From positions 1 through 64,000 of the forward strand of contig NZ_JNZO01000010.1 in the NCBI RefSeq assembly GCF_000717595.1: 64,000 bases of DNA, in the 5' to 3' direction. Shown here one piece after another: positions 55,390 through 63,861 of this stretch (position 1 is the stretch's first letter; each line of letters begins with the position of its first letter). The notes under the pieces were generated by a model. The model had not been told where the DNA came from. It worked only from the letters and a program-made list of their open reading frames with translations, and made no database searches. This DNA is from Streptomyces flavochromogenes. GTDB lineage: Bacteria > Actinomycetota > Actinomycetes > Streptomycetales > Streptomycetaceae. The position numbers and the translations under genes are program-made.

Positions 55390-56595
55390 TCACAACCCCG
55401 CAGCTGCCTTCGCCCGCAGCCGCTCCCAGGCCCGCTTGCTCACCTCCGGACGCACGAACACATCGACGGCCGTGCACGCGAGCGCCTCCGCCGCCGCAGC
55501 CATCACGCGCCGCGCCCGGGGCCCGGACGCCGCCTCCGCGAACTCGGGCGTGTGTGCGGATCCGTCGGACCCCATGATGGCGACCCACGGATGGATCCCC
55601 GGCACCCGTGTGCTGACGTTCCCGAAGTCGGACGAGCCCAGGTACACGCCGGGCTCGGGCTCCGACAATCGGATGCCCGCCCGGTCCAGGTGGCCGGCGA
55701 ACAGCCCCGACAGCACCTCGTTGTCACGGAAGTGCTCGTACCGCCCTCCCACGTCGGTCACCTCCACCCTGGTACGGGTGGCCGAGGCCACGCCCTGCGC
55801 GCAGGAACGCAACTCCTCCACCAGGTCCTCCAGCGCGGCCGTGGTTCTCCCACGCAGCCCGAACAGACCCTCCGCGTACTCGGGGACGATGTTGGTGGCC
55901 CGCCCGCCGTCCGTCACGATGCCGTGGACGTGCGATCCCGCGGGAAGCCGCCTGCTCAGCACGCCGAGCGTGTTGAAGAGCTGGATCAGCGCCCCCAGCG
56001 CGTCGATTCCCTCCGTGGGGCTGCTGGTGGGGTGCGCGGCACGGCCGTGGAAGCCCACCCGGACCTGCGCACTGGCCGTCAGCGGCGCCCACGTCCAGTC
56101 GTGGACCCCCGGATGGAACATCAGCGCCGCGTCCACGCCCTCGAACAGCCCCGCCGCCACCTCCACGACCTTGCCGCCGCCACGCTCCTCCGCGGGTGCT
56201 CCGACCGCCAGGAGTGACCCCTCGACCTCGCCGAGCGCGGCCCGTACGGCGAGCGCCGCACCGAGGCCTGCCGCGGCGATCAGATTGTGCCCGCACGCGT
56301 GCCCGAGGAGCGGCAGCGCGTCGTACTCCATCAGCAGGGCGACACAAGGACCTCCTCCAGGCCCGTCAACCGACCCCGTGCGGGCCAGGAACGCGGTCGG
56401 CAGGTCGGCCACCCCGCGCTCCACCTCGAAGCCGCCCCGTTCGAGTTCGCCCGCCAGCAGACGGGCCGCCCCGTGCTCCTCGTAAGCGGTCTCCGGCTCA
56501 CGATGCAGCGCGAGGCTCACGTCCCACAGCCGTTCCTCCCGGGCGGACACCTCCCCCCTGACGCGGGCGTACAGGGACTCCGCGGCCTGTGACAC
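55390..56595 (-). CDS. M20 family amidohydrolase/peptidase
   Basis: 401 residues from the GTG of VSQAAESLYARVRG, with GAGGAGG about 7 bases upstream, so the longer arginine-rich frame is rejected. Family features: LHREPETAYEEHGAARLL, metal-site CGHNLIAAAGLGAAL, PAEERGGGKVV, HPTSSPTEGIDALGA and a C-terminal SSDFGNVSTRVPG Asp/His region. The M20D-type aminoacylase/amidohydrolase group removes N-acyl groups or splits short amides. It converges on the S9 gene and may belong to the same peptide-turnover function. Confidence 0.9.
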   Translation of the reverse strand: MSQAAESLYARVRGEVSAREERLWDVSLALHREPETAYEEHGAARLLAGELERGGFEVERGVADLPTAFLARTGSVDGPGGGPCVALLMEYDALPLLGHACGHNLIAAAGLGAALAVRAALGEVEGSLLAVGAPAEERGGGKVVEVAAGLFEGVDAALMFHPGVHDWTWAPLTASAQVRVGFHGRAAHPTSSPTEGIDALGALIQLFNTLGVLSRRLPAGSHVHGIVTDGGRATNIVPEYAEGLFGLRGRTTAALEDLVEELRSCAQGVASATRTRVEVTDVGGRYEHFRDNEVLSGLFAGHLDRAGIRLSEPEPGVYLGSSDFGNVSTRVPGIHPWVAIMGSDGSAHTPEFAEAASGPRARRVMAAAAEALACTAVDVFVRPEVSKRAWERLRAKAAAGL

Positions 56596-56708
56596 GTGAA
56601 CCTCCTCGGGCCTGGTCGAAGCCCTCCCGGCGCGTGAGCGCCCACCGTCGGCGGCCGACCGCGAGTTCTTCTCGTCGTCCGCCGCGCGTCGCCCCGGGAG
56701 GCGGGCCC

Positions 56709-57152
56709 TCAATGGGCGCCCGCGTACACCTTGCTCGCGAACTCGGCGATCTGCTTGTCGGTGAGGTTCTGGGCGAGGTTGGCCTCCGAGATCATCCCGC
56801 AGAGACGGTGTCCGTTCTGCACGTCGATCACCGGCAGTCGCTTCACCTGGTTCTCCTCCATGACGTGCAGGGCGTCCGACGCCGACGCGTCCGCGTCGAT
56901 CCAGTGCAGCTCACCGCCGAGGGACCCGCACTCGACCCGGGCCGGGTCGTCACCGACGGCCACACACTGAATGACGATGTCGCGGTCGGTGACCATGCCC
57001 ATCAGCCTGTCGTCGTCACCGCAGATGGGCATCGCACCCACGTGCATCTCCCGCATCATCCGCGCCGCATCGTGCAGGGACTCGTGCTGACCGACACACT
57101 GGGTGCCCGCCGTCATGATGTCGCGGGCCTTGAGCGGCTTGTTCTGTGCCAT
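56709..57152 (-). CDS. tandem CBS-domain protein
   Basis: 147 residues from MAQNKPLKARDIMTAG, with GGGAGGAGCG upstream. Two CBS domains (about 12-70: CVGQHESLHDAARMMREMHVGA then MPICGDDDRLMGMVTDRD; and about 80-140: DADASASDALHVMEENQVKRL then PVIDVQNGHRLCGMIS). CBS pairs bind adenosine ligands. The closest known type is the actinobacterial hypoxia/stress protein Hrp1. Soluble, single gene, 113 bases upstream of the M20 gene in the same orientation, so they could be co-transcribed. Confidence 0.9.
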   Translation of the reverse strand: MAQNKPLKARDIMTAGTQCVGQHESLHDAARMMREMHVGAMPICGDDDRLMGMVTDRDIVIQCVAVGDDPARVECGSLGGELHWIDADASASDALHVMEENQVKRLPVIDVQNGHRLCGMISEANLAQNLTDKQIAEFASKVYAGAH

Positions 57153-57523
57153 GATCGCTCCTCCCGTCGTGGCACCGCATGGTGCCTACAGGTCGGCTTC
57201 CCTGTTCTCCCCTCGTAACACGCCTCGATGTCCGCCACGCTGCTCGACGCCCGTCGCCACGGTCACGTCGAAGGCCAGGCCGCCGGTGGGCGCGCCGGCC
57301 CGCTGCGACGGGGGCTGCGGCGTCAGGCGCTCCGGCGCCGCCCTCGCACGATGCGACAGCCAGTCGGGTAGTAGGGCGCGAGGTCTTCCCGTTACCGACC
57401 GTCGGCCCGGTGCCGGTCGGGGAGGAACTGCGCGGCGTCCTCGACCTGGTCCCTGGTCGGGGGTCGTGGGCCGCTTCGGCGGCCCAGAGCGGGGTGGTGC
57501 GACATACGGACGGCAGGCATCCG
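57153..57523. other. intergenic stretch
   Basis: About 370 bases with no supported gene between the CBS gene and the CsbD-like micro-gene. Confidence 0.4.
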
Positions 57524-57697
57524 TCACGGTCGGCGTCGTCCCGGCCTCCGGTGCTCCTCCGCGGCCGATGCCTCGGCCCGGCCCTCCTGCTGGAGGCGAC
57601 GGCCTTCCCCCCGAAGCCGCGGATCGCCCAGCGCCTTGCCGTCGGACTCCTTCATGAGTCCCCGTATCCGCGTGAGGGTGGCTTTCACGATGCCCAT
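57524..57697 (-). CDS. CsbD-like small stress protein, copy 1 (57 aa)
   Basis: MGIVKATLTRIRGLMKESDG then KALGDPRLRGEGRRLQQEGRA and an Ala/Glu/Arg tail. The G-x-K-E-x-x-G-K-x-x-G-(D/N)-x-x-L-x-x-E-G-x-x-x-Q-x-x-G pattern is that of CsbD proteins, general-stress proteins of Bacillus and actinobacteria. The ATG has AGAGG/AGAGGG upstream. It is 59 bases downstream of the DUF6480 gene in the same direction and shares a 31-base identical stretch with the opposing copy at 58286. Confidence 0.75.
   Translation of the reverse strand: MGIVKATLTRIRGLMKESDGKALGDPRLRGEGRRLQQEGRAEASAAEEHRRPGRRRP
57633..57663. repeat. inverted repeat arm 1 (with 58320-58350)
   Basis: These 31 bases are the exact reverse complement of 58320-58350. 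They lie inside the two CsbD-like coding regions, covering their RGLMKESDGK segment, so the similarity is at DNA as well as protein level. Confidence 0.85.
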
Positions 57698-57756
57698 GCG
57701 ATGAGCCCTCTTCCTCTTGCCGTGCGCCGCCGTGGCCGGACGAGTCGGTGGCCGGG

Positions 57757-57981
57757 TCAGTCGGTGGCGAGAATGATCGCGTACACGAGGAAGAACAGGG
57801 CGAACAGGACGACCATCGCCCAGATGATCACGAGGGGGCCTGTCGCCCAGCCGCGCCGCGGTGGGCGGTAGGGGCCGGTACCCGTGCTCGTGCCCGATTC
57901 CGCGGGCGGTGTCGTGCCCGGCCGGTTCTCACTCTCGGAGAGGTCACGGGGGTCCGGGTCGGGGTTGCTGGGTCTGCTCAT
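57757..57981 (-). CDS. DUF6480 family small membrane protein
   Basis: 74 residues from MSRPSNPDPDPRDLSESEN; GGGAG upstream supports this ATG rather than the one at 57990. A Pro/Ser/Thr-rich disordered N-terminus (SGTSTGTGPYRPPRRGW) precedes one C-terminal transmembrane helix (GPLVIIWAMVVLFALFFLVY). This matches DUF6480. The function is unknown. It is probably co-transcribed with the CsbD-like gene downstream. Confidence 0.85.
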   Translation of the reverse strand: MSRPSNPDPDPRDLSESENRPGTTPPAESGTSTGTGPYRPPRRGWATGPLVIIWAMVVLFALFFLVYAIILATD

Positions 57982-58285
57982 GACGCTCATCTCCCGGCAG
58001 TCGCAGGAGGAACGTACGAACGGCACGCGGTCGACGGTGCTCGTCCATACGCACCATGCCCTGCGCCTAGCCGCCACCGAGGTGTCCCAAACGGTCCTTC
58101 GGGGTGTTTGCCGGAGGGGCTCCTCCGGCGCCGCCACGGGCTTGTGGCCCACCACGCCCGGCGCGTCGGCACCGACACGTCACGTTTCCGCCGCCAGGAC
58201 ATGGGCAAACCGTACAAAACAACCAATTGGTGAAACTCCCGAGGGCAAGCACGTCCCGGGAGCCGAGCCCGAAAGGCAGCAACCG

Positions 58286-58444
58286 ATGGGTGTCGTAAAG
58301 GCCGCGTACATGCAGGTCAGGGGACTCATGAAGGAGTCCGACGGCAAGGCTCTGCAGGATGCCTCCCTGCGAGCGGAAGGGCGCCGAATGCGCGACGCGG
58401 GCCGATCGGCGCGCGAGCGCCGTCTGCCGCGGCCCCCCGGCTAG
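58286..58444 (+). CDS. CsbD-like small stress protein, copy 2 (52 aa)
   Basis: MGVVKAAYMQVRGLMKESDG then KALQDASLRAEGRRMRDAGR and an Arg-rich end. It is a paralogue of the minus-strand gene at 57524. The ATG has GAAAGG about 11 bases upstream. It runs in the opposite direction from the DUF6480/CsbD unit and precedes the oxidoreductase operon by 175 bases. Confidence 0.75.
   Translation: MGVVKAAYMQVRGLMKESDGKALQDASLRAEGRRMRDAGRSARERRLPRPPG
58320..58350. repeat. inverted repeat arm 2 (with 57633-57663)
   Basis: Exact reverse complement of 57633-57663 over 31 bases, within the second CsbD-like gene. The ~650-base span between arms holds the DUF6480 gene. Confidence 0.85.
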
Positions 58445-58620
58445 GCGCTGACCGGACGGATCCTCGCACCTCCCGGCCCACGCACGGGTCGGGCCGCTCT
58501 CTGCGCCGTTCGGCGGACAAGCGGGACTCGCGGCGAGGAAGACGGGGGAGTCGGGGAAGTCGGGGAAGGAGACGACGGACAGCAGGTGCCCCCACCGCCG
58601 TCGTGGAAGGAGCGAGCACC

Positions 58621-59205
58621 GTGGACGATGCCGGAGCGACCAGCGGGAGCCGGACATTCCGTGAAGGCGGAACAGAGGAGAGACACCCCGACCCCACGTC
58701 GTTCGTCTCGCTCCGGATCAACGGGAACACGCACGAACTGCGGCTCGACAACCGCACGACCCTCCTGGACACCCTGCGCGAGCACCTCGACCTCACGGGC
58801 GCGAAGAAGGGCTGCGACCACGGCCAGTGCGGCGCCTGCACCGTCCTCGTGGGTGGTCGGCGGATCAACAGCTGCCTGGTGCTCGCCGTCACCTGCGACG
58901 AGCCGGTCACCACGATCGAGGGCCTCGCGGACCACGACCGCCTCCACCCCCTTCAGGAGGCGTTCGTGGCCCGCGACGCCCTGCAGTGCGGCTACTGCAC
59001 ACCCGGCCAGATCTGCTCCGCCGTGGCGATGCTGGACGAGGCAGCCGCCGGGCACCCCTCACACGTCACACCGCCGGGCCGCCCGGGCGCCGGCGACCCC
59101 GAGCTCCTCACACCGGAGGAGATCCGCGAGCGGATGAGCGGCAACATCTGCCGCTGCGGTGCCTACGCGAACATCGTGGACGCCATCCAGGAGGCCGCCC
59201 GGTGA
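58621..59205 (+). CDS. aldehyde oxidoreductase [2Fe-2S] subunit (YagT/PaoA type)
   Basis: 194 residues from the GTG at 58621, with GAAGGAG about 9 bases upstream. The plant-ferredoxin-like cluster (GCDHGQCGACTVL and the later Cys of NSCLVLAVTCDEP) and the second helical cluster (QCGYCTPGQICSA and GNICRCGAYANIV) supply eight Cys for two [2Fe-2S] centres. The N-terminal ~35 residues are variable and hold no clear twin-arginine motif. It passes electrons from the molybdenum subunit to FAD. The stop overlaps the next start by GTGA (4 bases), so the operon is translationally coupled. Confidence 0.95.
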   Translation: MDDAGATSGSRTFREGGTEERHPDPTSFVSLRINGNTHELRLDNRTTLLDTLREHLDLTGAKKGCDHGQCGACTVLVGGRRINSCLVLAVTCDEPVTTIEGLADHDRLHPLQEAFVARDALQCGYCTPGQICSAVAMLDEAAAGHPSHVTPPGRPGAGDPELLTPEEIRERMSGNICRCGAYANIVDAIQEAAR

Positions 59206-60185
59206 AGCCGTTCGGATACCTCCGCGCCGACCGCACCGACCAGGCGCTCGCCGCGTACGCGGCGCACCCCGGCGCCCAGTACGTCGCCGGCGGAACCAAC
59301 CTCGTCGACCTCATGAAGCTGGGAGTGGCCACCCCGCCGTTCCTCGTCGACATCAGCCGGCTGCCGCTGGACGGCGTCGACGAGACCGCGGACGGCGGCC
59401 TGCGCATCGGGGCGACCGTCCGCAACAGCGACCTGGCCGCCCATCCGCTCGTACGGACCCGCTACACCGCGCTGTCGCAGGCACTCCTCGCGGGAGCCTC
59501 CGCGCAACTGCGCAACGCCGCCACCACCGGCGGCAACCTGCTCCAGCGCACCCGCTGCCCGTACTTCCAGGACACCTCGAAACCCTGCAACAAACGCGCG
59601 CCGGGCACGGGCTGCCCCGCTCGCGAGGGCGTCCACCGGGACCTGGCGGTGCTCGGCCATTCCGCGCGGTGTGTCGCGACCCACCCCTCGGACATGGCGG
59701 TCGCGCTCGCAGCCCTCGACGCCCAAGTGCACCTCCTCGGCCTCGACGGCGAGCGCACCGTCCCCCTCACCGAGTTCCACCGCCTGCCCGGAGACACGCC
59801 GGAGCACGACACCGTGGTCCGGCCCGGTGAACTCGTCACGGCGGTGACGCTTCCGCCGCCCGCCGGAGCCCACAGCGCCTACCGGAAGGCCCGCGACCGC
59901 GCCTCGTACGCCTTCGCGCTCGTCTCCGTCGCCGCGGCCCTCACCGTCGAGGAGGGAGCCGTCCGCCACGCCGCCCTCGCCTTCGGCGGGGTCGCGCACG
60001 CACCGTGGCGGGCCCGTGCCGCCGAGGAGGTCCTCCGGGGAGAGCCCGCCACGGAGGAGACGTACGCACGCGCCGTCGATGCCGAGCTCGCCGCGGCCGA
60101 CCCGTTGCGCGACAACGCCTTCAAGGTGCCGCTCGCGCGCGGTCTCGCCGTCCGCGTACTCACCGATCTCGCGTTCCGCCCCTGA
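59202..60185 (+). CDS. aldehyde oxidoreductase FAD subunit (YagS/PaoB type)
   Basis: 327 residues from the GTG that overlaps the preceding stop. FAD loops are QYVAGGTNLVDLMKLGV and TTGGNLLQRTRCPYFQD. The following Cys-rich insert (CPYFQDTSKPCNKRAPGTGC) matches the extra [4Fe-4S] site of the PaoB/YagS subunits, unlike plain CO-dehydrogenase medium chains. The C-terminal domain (SYAFALVSVAAALTV) is normal. It ferries electrons from the iron-sulfur subunit to the acceptor. Confidence 0.95.
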   Translation: MKPFGYLRADRTDQALAAYAAHPGAQYVAGGTNLVDLMKLGVATPPFLVDISRLPLDGVDETADGGLRIGATVRNSDLAAHPLVRTRYTALSQALLAGASAQLRNAATTGGNLLQRTRCPYFQDTSKPCNKRAPGTGCPAREGVHRDLAVLGHSARCVATHPSDMAVALAALDAQVHLLGLDGERTVPLTEFHRLPGDTPEHDTVVRPGELVTAVTLPPPAGAHSAYRKARDRASYAFALVSVAAALTVEEGAVRHAALAFGGVAHAPWRARAAEEVLRGEPATEETYARAVDAELAAADPLRDNAFKVPLARGLAVRVLTDLAFRP

Positions 60186-60201
60186 GGAGCCGGCCACCGC
60201 C

Positions 60202-62355
60202 ATGCCCACGAACTCCCCGCCCCAGGTCCCTGCCGCGCCCGAGGAAGACACCGCGGAGCGACGTGACGCCGCCGACCGTCGTGACCCCGATGCCCGTCGG
60301 GACGCCGGGCAGAAGGTGACCGGCACGGCGCGCTACGCCGCCGAGCACACCCCGCCCGGCTGCCTCCACGCCGTCCCCGTGCCCGCCACCGTCGCGCGGG
60401 GCGAGGTGACCGCCGTCCACGCCGACGAGCTTCTGCGACGGCCGGGCGTCCAGGCCGTGCTCAGCCACACGAACGCGCCCCGTCTCGGCGAGGCCGAGGA
60501 CCCGACGCTGGCGCTGCTCCAGACCGCTCGCGTCCCGCACCGGGGCTGGTACGTCGCCCTCGTGGTCGCCGACACCCTGGAGAACGCCCGCGCCGCCGCC
60601 GACGACCTGCGGATCGAGTACGCCACCGAGGAGCACGACCCGGGCCCGCCCGCCGGCCACCCCGGCCTCTACGCACCCGAGGAGGCCAACGGCGGCCATC
60701 CGGGCCTGCGCGAGCGCGGGGACTTCGACGCGGCCTTCGCCACGTCGGCCGTGCGCGTCGACGCCACGTACACCATGACCGCCCAGCACAACCATCCGAT
60801 GGAGCCGCACGCCGCTACCGCGTGGTGGGAGGACGACGCGCTGACCGTGTACGACTCCAGCCAGGGGGCGACGAAGGTACGAGACGTCCTCGCGCAGCTG
60901 TTCCAGATGCCCCGGCACCGCGTCACGGTCGTCTCCGCGTACGTCGGCGGCGGCTTCGGCTCCAAAGGCACCCCGAGGCCCCAGGCCGTCCTCGCCTCGA
61001 TGGCCGCCCTGCACCTCGGACGGCCCGTGAAGCTGGCACTCCCGCGCCGCGAACTCGCCGCCGTCGTCGGCCACCGCGCCCCCACGGTCCAGCGCGTCCG
61101 CATCGGCGCCGACAGCGACGGCGTGATCAGCGCCCTCGCCCACGAGGTCGTCACCCAGACCTCCACGGTCAAGGAGTTCGTCGAGCAGGCGGCCGTCCCC
61201 GCGCGCACCATGTACACCTCGCCGCACAGCCGGACGAGCCACCACGTGGTGGCCCTGGACGTGCCGACGCCCTCGTGGATGCGTGCCCCGGGCGAGGCCT
61301 CCGGCATGTACGCCCTCGAAGCGGCCATGGACGAGCTCGCCGTCGCCACGGGCGTCGACCCGGTCGAACTCCGGCTGCGCAACGAACCCGACACCGAACC
61401 CGACAGCGGCAGGCCGTTCAGCAGCAGGGGCCTCCCGGAATGCCTTCGGCAGGGCGCACGGCTCTTCGGCTGGGAGGGCCGCGACCCCCGGCCCGGAGTA
61501 CGACGGGCGGGCGACCGACTGACCGGCACCGGAGTGGCCGCGTCGACCTACCCGTACCTCCTGAGCCCCTCGTCGGCCTCCGCGCACGCCGCGCCGGACG
61601 GAACGCACCTCGTACGGCTCGCCGCCACCGACATCGGGACCGGGGCACGGACCGTCCTCGCCCGGATCGCCGCCGAGGCGCTCGACGTCCCGCCGGCCTC
61701 GGTACGCGTGGAGCTCGGGAGCAGCGCGCTGCCGAGGGCCCCGCTGGCGGGCGGCTCGTCGGGCACCTCATCCTGGGGCTGGGCCGTCCACAAGGCCTGC
61801 ACGGCGCTGGCCGGCATGGTGCGCGCACACTCCGGCCCGCTCCCGCCCGAAGGTCTCACCGCCCGGGCGGACACCGCCGAGGAGGCAGGCCGGGAATCCC
61901 CGTACGCACGGCACGCGTTCGGTGCGCAGTTCGCGGAGGTCGACGTGGACACCGTGACGGGGGAGGTACGGGTCCGCCGCCTGCTCGGGGTCTTCGCGAC
62001 GGGCCGGGTACTCAGCCGACGCACCGCGCGCTCCCAGTTCATCGGCGGTATGACCATGGGGCTGGGCATGGCGCTGACCGAGAGCAGCACGCTCGACCCC
62101 GCGTTCGGCGACTTCGCGGAACGGGACCTGGCCTCGTACCACGTCCCCGTCTGCGCCGACGTGCCGGCGCTCGAAGCACACTGGATCGACGAGGAGGATC
62201 CCCACCTCAACGCCATGGGCAGCAAGGGGATCGGGGAGATCGGCATCGTGGGGACGGCGGCCGCGATCGCGAACGCCGTGCACCACGCGGTGGGCGTACG
62301 GCTGCGGGACCTGCCCCTGACCCCGGACCGGCTTCTTCCGCATCTGCGCGCCTGA
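60202..62355 (+). CDS. aldehyde oxidoreductase molybdenum subunit (YagR/PaoC type)
   Basis: 717 residues from MPTNSPPQVPAAPEED. N-terminal aldehyde-oxidase domain, then molybdopterin-binding segments: YVGGGFGSKGTPRPQAV, MRAPGEASGMYALEAAMD, and a C-terminal catalytic Glu in GSKGIGEIGIVGTAAAI. It completes the three-subunit enzyme that oxidises aldehydes to carboxylic acids. The order (2Fe-2S, FAD, Mo) and 16-base gap from the FAD gene match PaoABC. A paoD/XdhC-type maturation gene is not in the window. Confidence 0.95.
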   Translation: MPTNSPPQVPAAPEEDTAERRDAADRRDPDARRDAGQKVTGTARYAAEHTPPGCLHAVPVPATVARGEVTAVHADELLRRPGVQAVLSHTNAPRLGEAEDPTLALLQTARVPHRGWYVALVVADTLENARAAADDLRIEYATEEHDPGPPAGHPGLYAPEEANGGHPGLRERGDFDAAFATSAVRVDATYTMTAQHNHPMEPHAATAWWEDDALTVYDSSQGATKVRDVLAQLFQMPRHRVTVVSAYVGGGFGSKGTPRPQAVLASMAALHLGRPVKLALPRRELAAVVGHRAPTVQRVRIGADSDGVISALAHEVVTQTSTVKEFVEQAAVPARTMYTSPHSRTSHHVVALDVPTPSWMRAPGEASGMYALEAAMDELAVATGVDPVELRLRNEPDTEPDSGRPFSSRGLPECLRQGARLFGWEGRDPRPGVRRAGDRLTGTGVAASTYPYLLSPSSASAHAAPDGTHLVRLAATDIGTGARTVLARIAAEALDVPPASVRVELGSSALPRAPLAGGSSGTSSWGWAVHKACTALAGMVRAHSGPLPPEGLTARADTAEEAGRESPYARHAFGAQFAEVDVDTVTGEVRVRRLLGVFATGRVLSRRTARSQFIGGMTMGLGMALTESSTLDPAFGDFAERDLASYHVPVCADVPALEAHWIDEEDPHLNAMGSKGIGEIGIVGTAAAIANAVHHAVGVRLRDLPLTPDRLLPHLRA

Positions 62356-62422
62356 TCAGATAGGCGTTCCGTCGATCGGCGTGGCCGCGTCGATGGCGGC
62401 CCGGGATGCCTACGCTCGTCGT

Positions 62423-62737
62423 ATGACCGAGAGTGAGATCCAGCTCAAGGCAATCGCGGCGCTCACGGCCCTGCGTGGGGGAGTCGCCCAGGACTACGTC
62501 TCCGACCTGCTCGGTGAGGTCATTCCGACGCGGTTCCTGGTTCCCGACACCGACGATGCGGTGGAAGTCGGAGCGGCGGTTCTGACCCAGCTCACGGGCC
62601 CGGTCAGCGCTCTGGTCCGCGGGTTCATCCTCGCCTTCGAGACAGTGGCAGACGCGTACGACCAGACGGAGTCCGGAGAGCCCACCGAACAGATCTTGCA
62701 GGCCCTGGCCCTGGAAATCGCCAGTGAGGCCGACTGA
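62423..62737 (+). CDS. small hypothetical protein, 104 aa
   Basis: MTESEIQLKAIAALTALRGG and then a helical body (VSDLLGEVIPTRFLVPDTDD, LVRGFILAFETVADAY). The ATG is 7 bases after TACGCT (62411-62416), matching a leaderless start. Acidic, all-helical, soluble. No family recognised. It converges on the PPK2 gene with 47 bases between stops. Confidence 0.75.
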   Translation: MTESEIQLKAIAALTALRGGVAQDYVSDLLGEVIPTRFLVPDTDDAVEVGAAVLTQLTGPVSALVRGFILAFETVADAYDQTESGEPTEQILQALALEIASEAD

Positions 62738-62784
62738 TCGACCTCGGCCCACGGAGGCCTCGGGGCCACGGAGGCGGCGCGCGG

Positions 62785-63783
62785 CTACCTGCCGCTGTTC
62801 GTCTCCGGGTGGGCCCCCGGGCCTTGATGGCGCGGGGCCAGGGGTGTGGGGGAGAGGCTGGACGTCTCCTCGCCGGCTTCGAGGAGGGTGTCCGCGGCGC
62901 CGACGACGAGAGGGTCGGGTTCCCCCACCGCCTCGGGGTCCTTGCTCGTGTAGTCGAGGCGCCAGAGGAGGCTGCGCATGGCCTCCAGACGTCCGCGGCG
63001 CTTGTCGTTGCTCTTGACGACCGTCCAGGGAGCGTGCTCCGTGTCCGTCGTCCTGAACATGTCGACCTTGGCGGTGGTGTAGTCGTCCCAGCGGTCCAGC
63101 GACGCCAGGTCGGTGGGGGAGAGCTTCCACTGCCGCACCGGGTCGACCTGCCGGATCGCGAACCGGGTGCGCTGCTCGGATCGCGACACCGAGAACCAGA
63201 ACTTCACCAGGTGGATGCCGTCGTCGACCAGCATGCGCTCGAACACCGGGCACTGGCGAAGGAACAGCGCGTACTCGTCGTCCGAGCAGAACCCCATGAC
63301 GCGCTCGACACCTGCCCGGTTGTACCAGGAGCGATCGAAGAAGACGATCTCGCCGGGGCCGGGGAGGTGGGCGACGTAGCGCTGGAAATACCATTGCCCG
63401 GCTTCCCGCTCCGTCGGCTTGTCCAGAGCGACGATCCGGGCGCCCCGAGGGTTCAGGCGCTCCGTGAACCGCCGGATGGTGCCGCCCTTGCCGGCGGCGT
63501 CGCGGCCCTCACACACGACGACCACCCGCGCGCCGGTGTCCTTGGCCCACCGCTGCAGTTTCAGCAGCTCGATCTGCAGGATCCGCTTGGCCCGCTCGTA
63601 CTCGCCCCGCCGCAGCTTGCGGTCGTAGGGGTAGTTCTCCCGCCAGGTACGGATCGGGGCGCCCTCGGCGCTGAGGAGAACGGGCTGCTCGGGATTGGTG
63701 TCGTCCACGCTCAGGCCACTGAGCAGATCCGCCCGGTCCCCGTCCCGGTCTTCGGCGCCGCTGATTCCCGTCACACCATTCAC
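62785..63783 (-). CDS. ppk2: polyphosphate kinase 2 family protein
   Basis: 332 residues from MNGVTGISGAEDRDGDRADL. The PPK2 core shows a Walker A loop VCEGRDAAGKGGTIRRFTE near 90, the RGARIVALDKPTEREAGQWY region, Walker B FFDRSWYNRAGVERVMGF near 155 and a lid region with SRSEQRTRFAIRQVDPVRQWKLS. The enzyme transfers phosphate between polyphosphate and nucleoside diphosphates (or monophosphates). A proline/serine tail ends it. Length is normal. Confidence 0.95.
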   Translation of the reverse strand: MNGVTGISGAEDRDGDRADLLSGLSVDDTNPEQPVLLSAEGAPIRTWRENYPYDRKLRRGEYERAKRILQIELLKLQRWAKDTGARVVVVCEGRDAAGKGGTIRRFTERLNPRGARIVALDKPTEREAGQWYFQRYVAHLPGPGEIVFFDRSWYNRAGVERVMGFCSDDEYALFLRQCPVFERMLVDDGIHLVKFWFSVSRSEQRTRFAIRQVDPVRQWKLSPTDLASLDRWDDYTTAKVDMFRTTDTEHAPWTVVKSNDKRRGRLEAMRSLLWRLDYTSKDPEAVGEPDPLVVGAADTLLEAGEETSSLSPTPLAPRHQGPGAHPETNSGR

Positions 63784-63861
63784 CTCGTCGTCCTGTCGTC
63801 GGCTGCGGACCGGGCGCCCTGTCGCCAGGACCGGCCTTCTCCACAGTGCTCCTGCCCCCGA

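Noticed and set aside
58187..58208. Possible stress-sigma promoter (GTTT...GGGCAA) before the second CsbD-like gene
   Set aside because: The spacing (13 bases) and the GGGCAA box do not fit the expected consensus well enough.
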